A stretch of DNA of 64,000 nt, from NCBI GenBank assembly GCA_963691705.1, contig OY829544.1, positions 4,285,501 through 4,349,500 of the forward strand, in the 5' to 3' direction. A model generated the notes under the pieces. It saw nothing but the letters and a program-made list of their open reading frames with translations, did no database searches and was not told where the DNA came from. The position numbers were made by a program, and so were the translations under genes. Within the stretch, counting starts at the first letter, position 1, and each line of letters opens with the position of its first letter. The stretch is from Viola odorata. Its lineage: Eukaryota > Streptophyta > Magnoliopsida > Malpighiales > Violaceae. Below are positions 62,773-64,000 of the stretch, in pieces.

Positions 62773-64000
62773 ATGTGTGCTAAAATCTCTGACGATCATT
62801 TCTTTTCGACGAATGACCCAAAAAGTCCAAGAATCGTCAGGCTAGCGGACTTCTTGTTCTACAGCCTACCTCCTAGTCCCACAACAGGAATCCTAATGCC
62901 TCAGTTTAATCCTGAAACCAAACCCCCGACCCCCAAAACTTACCGAGATGACCGTTCTAATGGAGATGATCAGTTCGAATTCATGACCGGTCAACGGTTC
63001 AGGATGGACGATAGTGGCTATGAAACCCCGGATATGAAACCCAGGGATGTAAAGGTGGTTCATCCGTGGCAAGATCTTCGTAGGCGTTGCGAATCGGAGC
63101 GTATGACGTGGCTTCCTAACATGTCATATCATGACGCGGAGGAGGAGTTGTTTTGCAACGGAAGAGCTACGCCTCTAAAGCCTCCCCCACGTTTCCAATA
63201 TACTAGTTTTGACAGCAGAAAATTGAGTCATCATGGATCCGCTACCGTGCCACCAAAGCTGCCTAGTTCGGTGCTGCCCAGTTCGATGCTGCCCAGTTCG
63301 GTGCTGCCTAGCTCGGTGCTTAAGATGCCATTCCAACGACAAAGCTTGTGGAATGATGATTTTGATCCATTCGTGGCAGCTTTGGAGAATGTCAAAGAGG
63401 AGAGGAAAGAAGAACATGAAGGACCCAGGCATAGACGCGCTTGGTCCATGTTGCCATTAGGTGGCTGCACAGCATTGGAACTTGATGACCATTTCGCCAA
63501 TGAAGAATGGCTAGGTTCAAGCAAGAGAACCGAGCCTCCTGAACCAAATCCTGCGAAAAAGAAAGAAGCGGGTCAGGGGAAAGTGGAAGAACGTATGGAA
63601 CCAATCAAGTTGTCTGAGCCAAAAGGAGTTGTGTTTGCTAGACGAGCAAGACTTGTGAAAATGGACCCAGAATGGCCAAAAAAGAAAATGACGAAAAATC
63701 TTCAAGATTCAAAGAAGATGGTGACAAATCTTCAAGAATCAAGAATAGTAGGAGGAGGTGGAGAGAGTAATGGCAAAGAAAGTTCATCATTCAGAATCGG
63801 CAAAGTTAGTAAGAGTAAGAGACACAAGGTGAAGAAATTTCTTATAAGTAGTGGTGCATCTTTAAGGAGTGTATCCTTGGGGAGTGTGTCCTTCAGGAAA
63901 ACATATGATGAAGAACAGCACAAGCAAGCAGATCAAAATGTGGAGATTCTAAAGTCTAAAATTACGACACAAAGCTGTTTTTTGTCGCATAAATCAGGTA
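62773..64000 (+). CDS. Unrecognised plant protein, 5' part, cut by the window edge
   Basis: One frame stays open for 409 codons from the ATG at 62773 to the end of the window, with no stop. The predicted protein is hydrophilic, without membrane segments or a signal peptide. It contains WLPNMSYHDAEEELF, an RRRCESERM segment, HRRAWSMLPLGGCTALEL, Lys-rich stretches (KKKMTKNLQDSKKM, KSKRHKVKKF) and Ser-rich parts that could be nuclear-localising or phosphorylated. A 15-base repeat encodes LPSSV units. I do not recognise the family. Whether the start is right is unknown, because the frame is also open upstream of the ATG and an acceptor-like GTGCAG lies 8 bases before it. Confidence 0.7.
   Translation, partial: MCAKISDDHFFSTNDPKSPRIVRLADFLFYSLPPSPTTGILMPQFNPETKPPTPKTYRDDRSNGDDQFEFMTGQRFRMDDSGYETPDMKPRDVKVVHPWQDLRRRCESERMTWLPNMSYHDAEEELFCNGRATPLKPPPRFQYTSFDSRKLSHHGSATVPPKLPSSVLPSSMLPSSVLPSSVLKMPFQRQSLWNDDFDPFVAALENVKEERKEEHEGPRHRRAWSMLPLGGCTALELDDHFANEEWLGSSKRTEPPEPNPAKKKEAGQGKVEERMEPIKLSEPKGVVFARRARLVKMDPEWPKKKMTKNLQDSKKMVTNLQESRIVGGGGESNGKESSSFRIGKVSKSKRHKVKKFLISSGASLRSVSLGSVSFRKTYDEEQHKQADQNVEILKSKITTQSCFLSHKSG
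63259..63318 (+). repeat. 15-base coding tandem repeat (LPSSV units)
   Basis: Four back-to-back 15-base units of the type CTGCCTAGTTCGGTG encode LPSSV, LPSSM, LPSSV and LPSSV. The unit length is a multiple of three, so copy-number changes would keep the frame. Units differ by one to three bases. Confidence 0.9.

Overview
The window is nuclear DNA from a flowering plant, very probably a eudicot. The genes are split by many AT-rich introns. They encode plant-specific proteins: a CRT-like plastid transporter, a KEG-type ubiquitin ligase, a CDPK, a CLE peptide and a chloroplast Holliday-junction resolvase. The gaps between genes hold plant MITEs and hAT-like elements. I cannot name the species. 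No bacterial operon, CRISPR array, rRNA gene or convincing tRNA gene was seen.

Left part (1-22 kb): the 3' half of a CLT (CRT-like) transporter on +. Converging on it is a complete 16-exon KEG gene on - (3083-11352, 1,620 codons). A transposon-filled gap (11.4-15.1 kb) follows. Then come a plastid parvulin/rhodanese fusion gene on + (15264-18258) and a CPK17/CPK34-type calcium-dependent protein kinase on + (19380-21840, 536 aa).

Middle (23.7-46 kb): a very large ECM29 proteasome-adaptor gene on + (23773-39702, about 35 exons, roughly 1,830 codons). Next is a homologue of the ribosome-biogenesis factor C1orf131/Faf1 (DUF4602), whose conserved core is broken by a stop codon and a frame break. 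A small intronless CLE signalling-peptide gene on - (45615-45905) follows.

Right part (46-64 kb): 6 kb of repeat-rich intergenic DNA with Stowaway-like MITEs, an LTR-like block and a second copy of a hAT-like element. Then hydroxymethylglutaryl-CoA lyase on -, a divergently arranged METTL21-like lysine methyltransferase on +, the chloroplast Holliday-junction resolvase MOC1 on -, and the 5' part of an unrecognised low-complexity protein gene running off the right edge.

The gene order matches two Arabidopsis blocks as I remember them: At5g19360-19380 (CPK34, parvulin/rhodanese, CLT1), and At2g26780-26840 (ECM29, HMG-CoA lyase, methyltransferase, MOC1). KEG lies inside the first block. These locus numbers are from memory and were not searched. 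The genes are ordinary eukaryotic neighbours and do not form one pathway, though several act in protein turnover (KEG, ECM29) or in plastids (CLT, parvulin/rhodanese, MOC1).

The most unusual observations are: a probable U12-type intron with non-canonical AT-AA ends in the methyltransferase gene; two GC-AG introns; the broken DUF4602 gene; a duplicated TATA region before the parvulin/rhodanese gene; and a pair of related hAT-like elements that keep the leader of an old gene. I found no convincing new multigene system.
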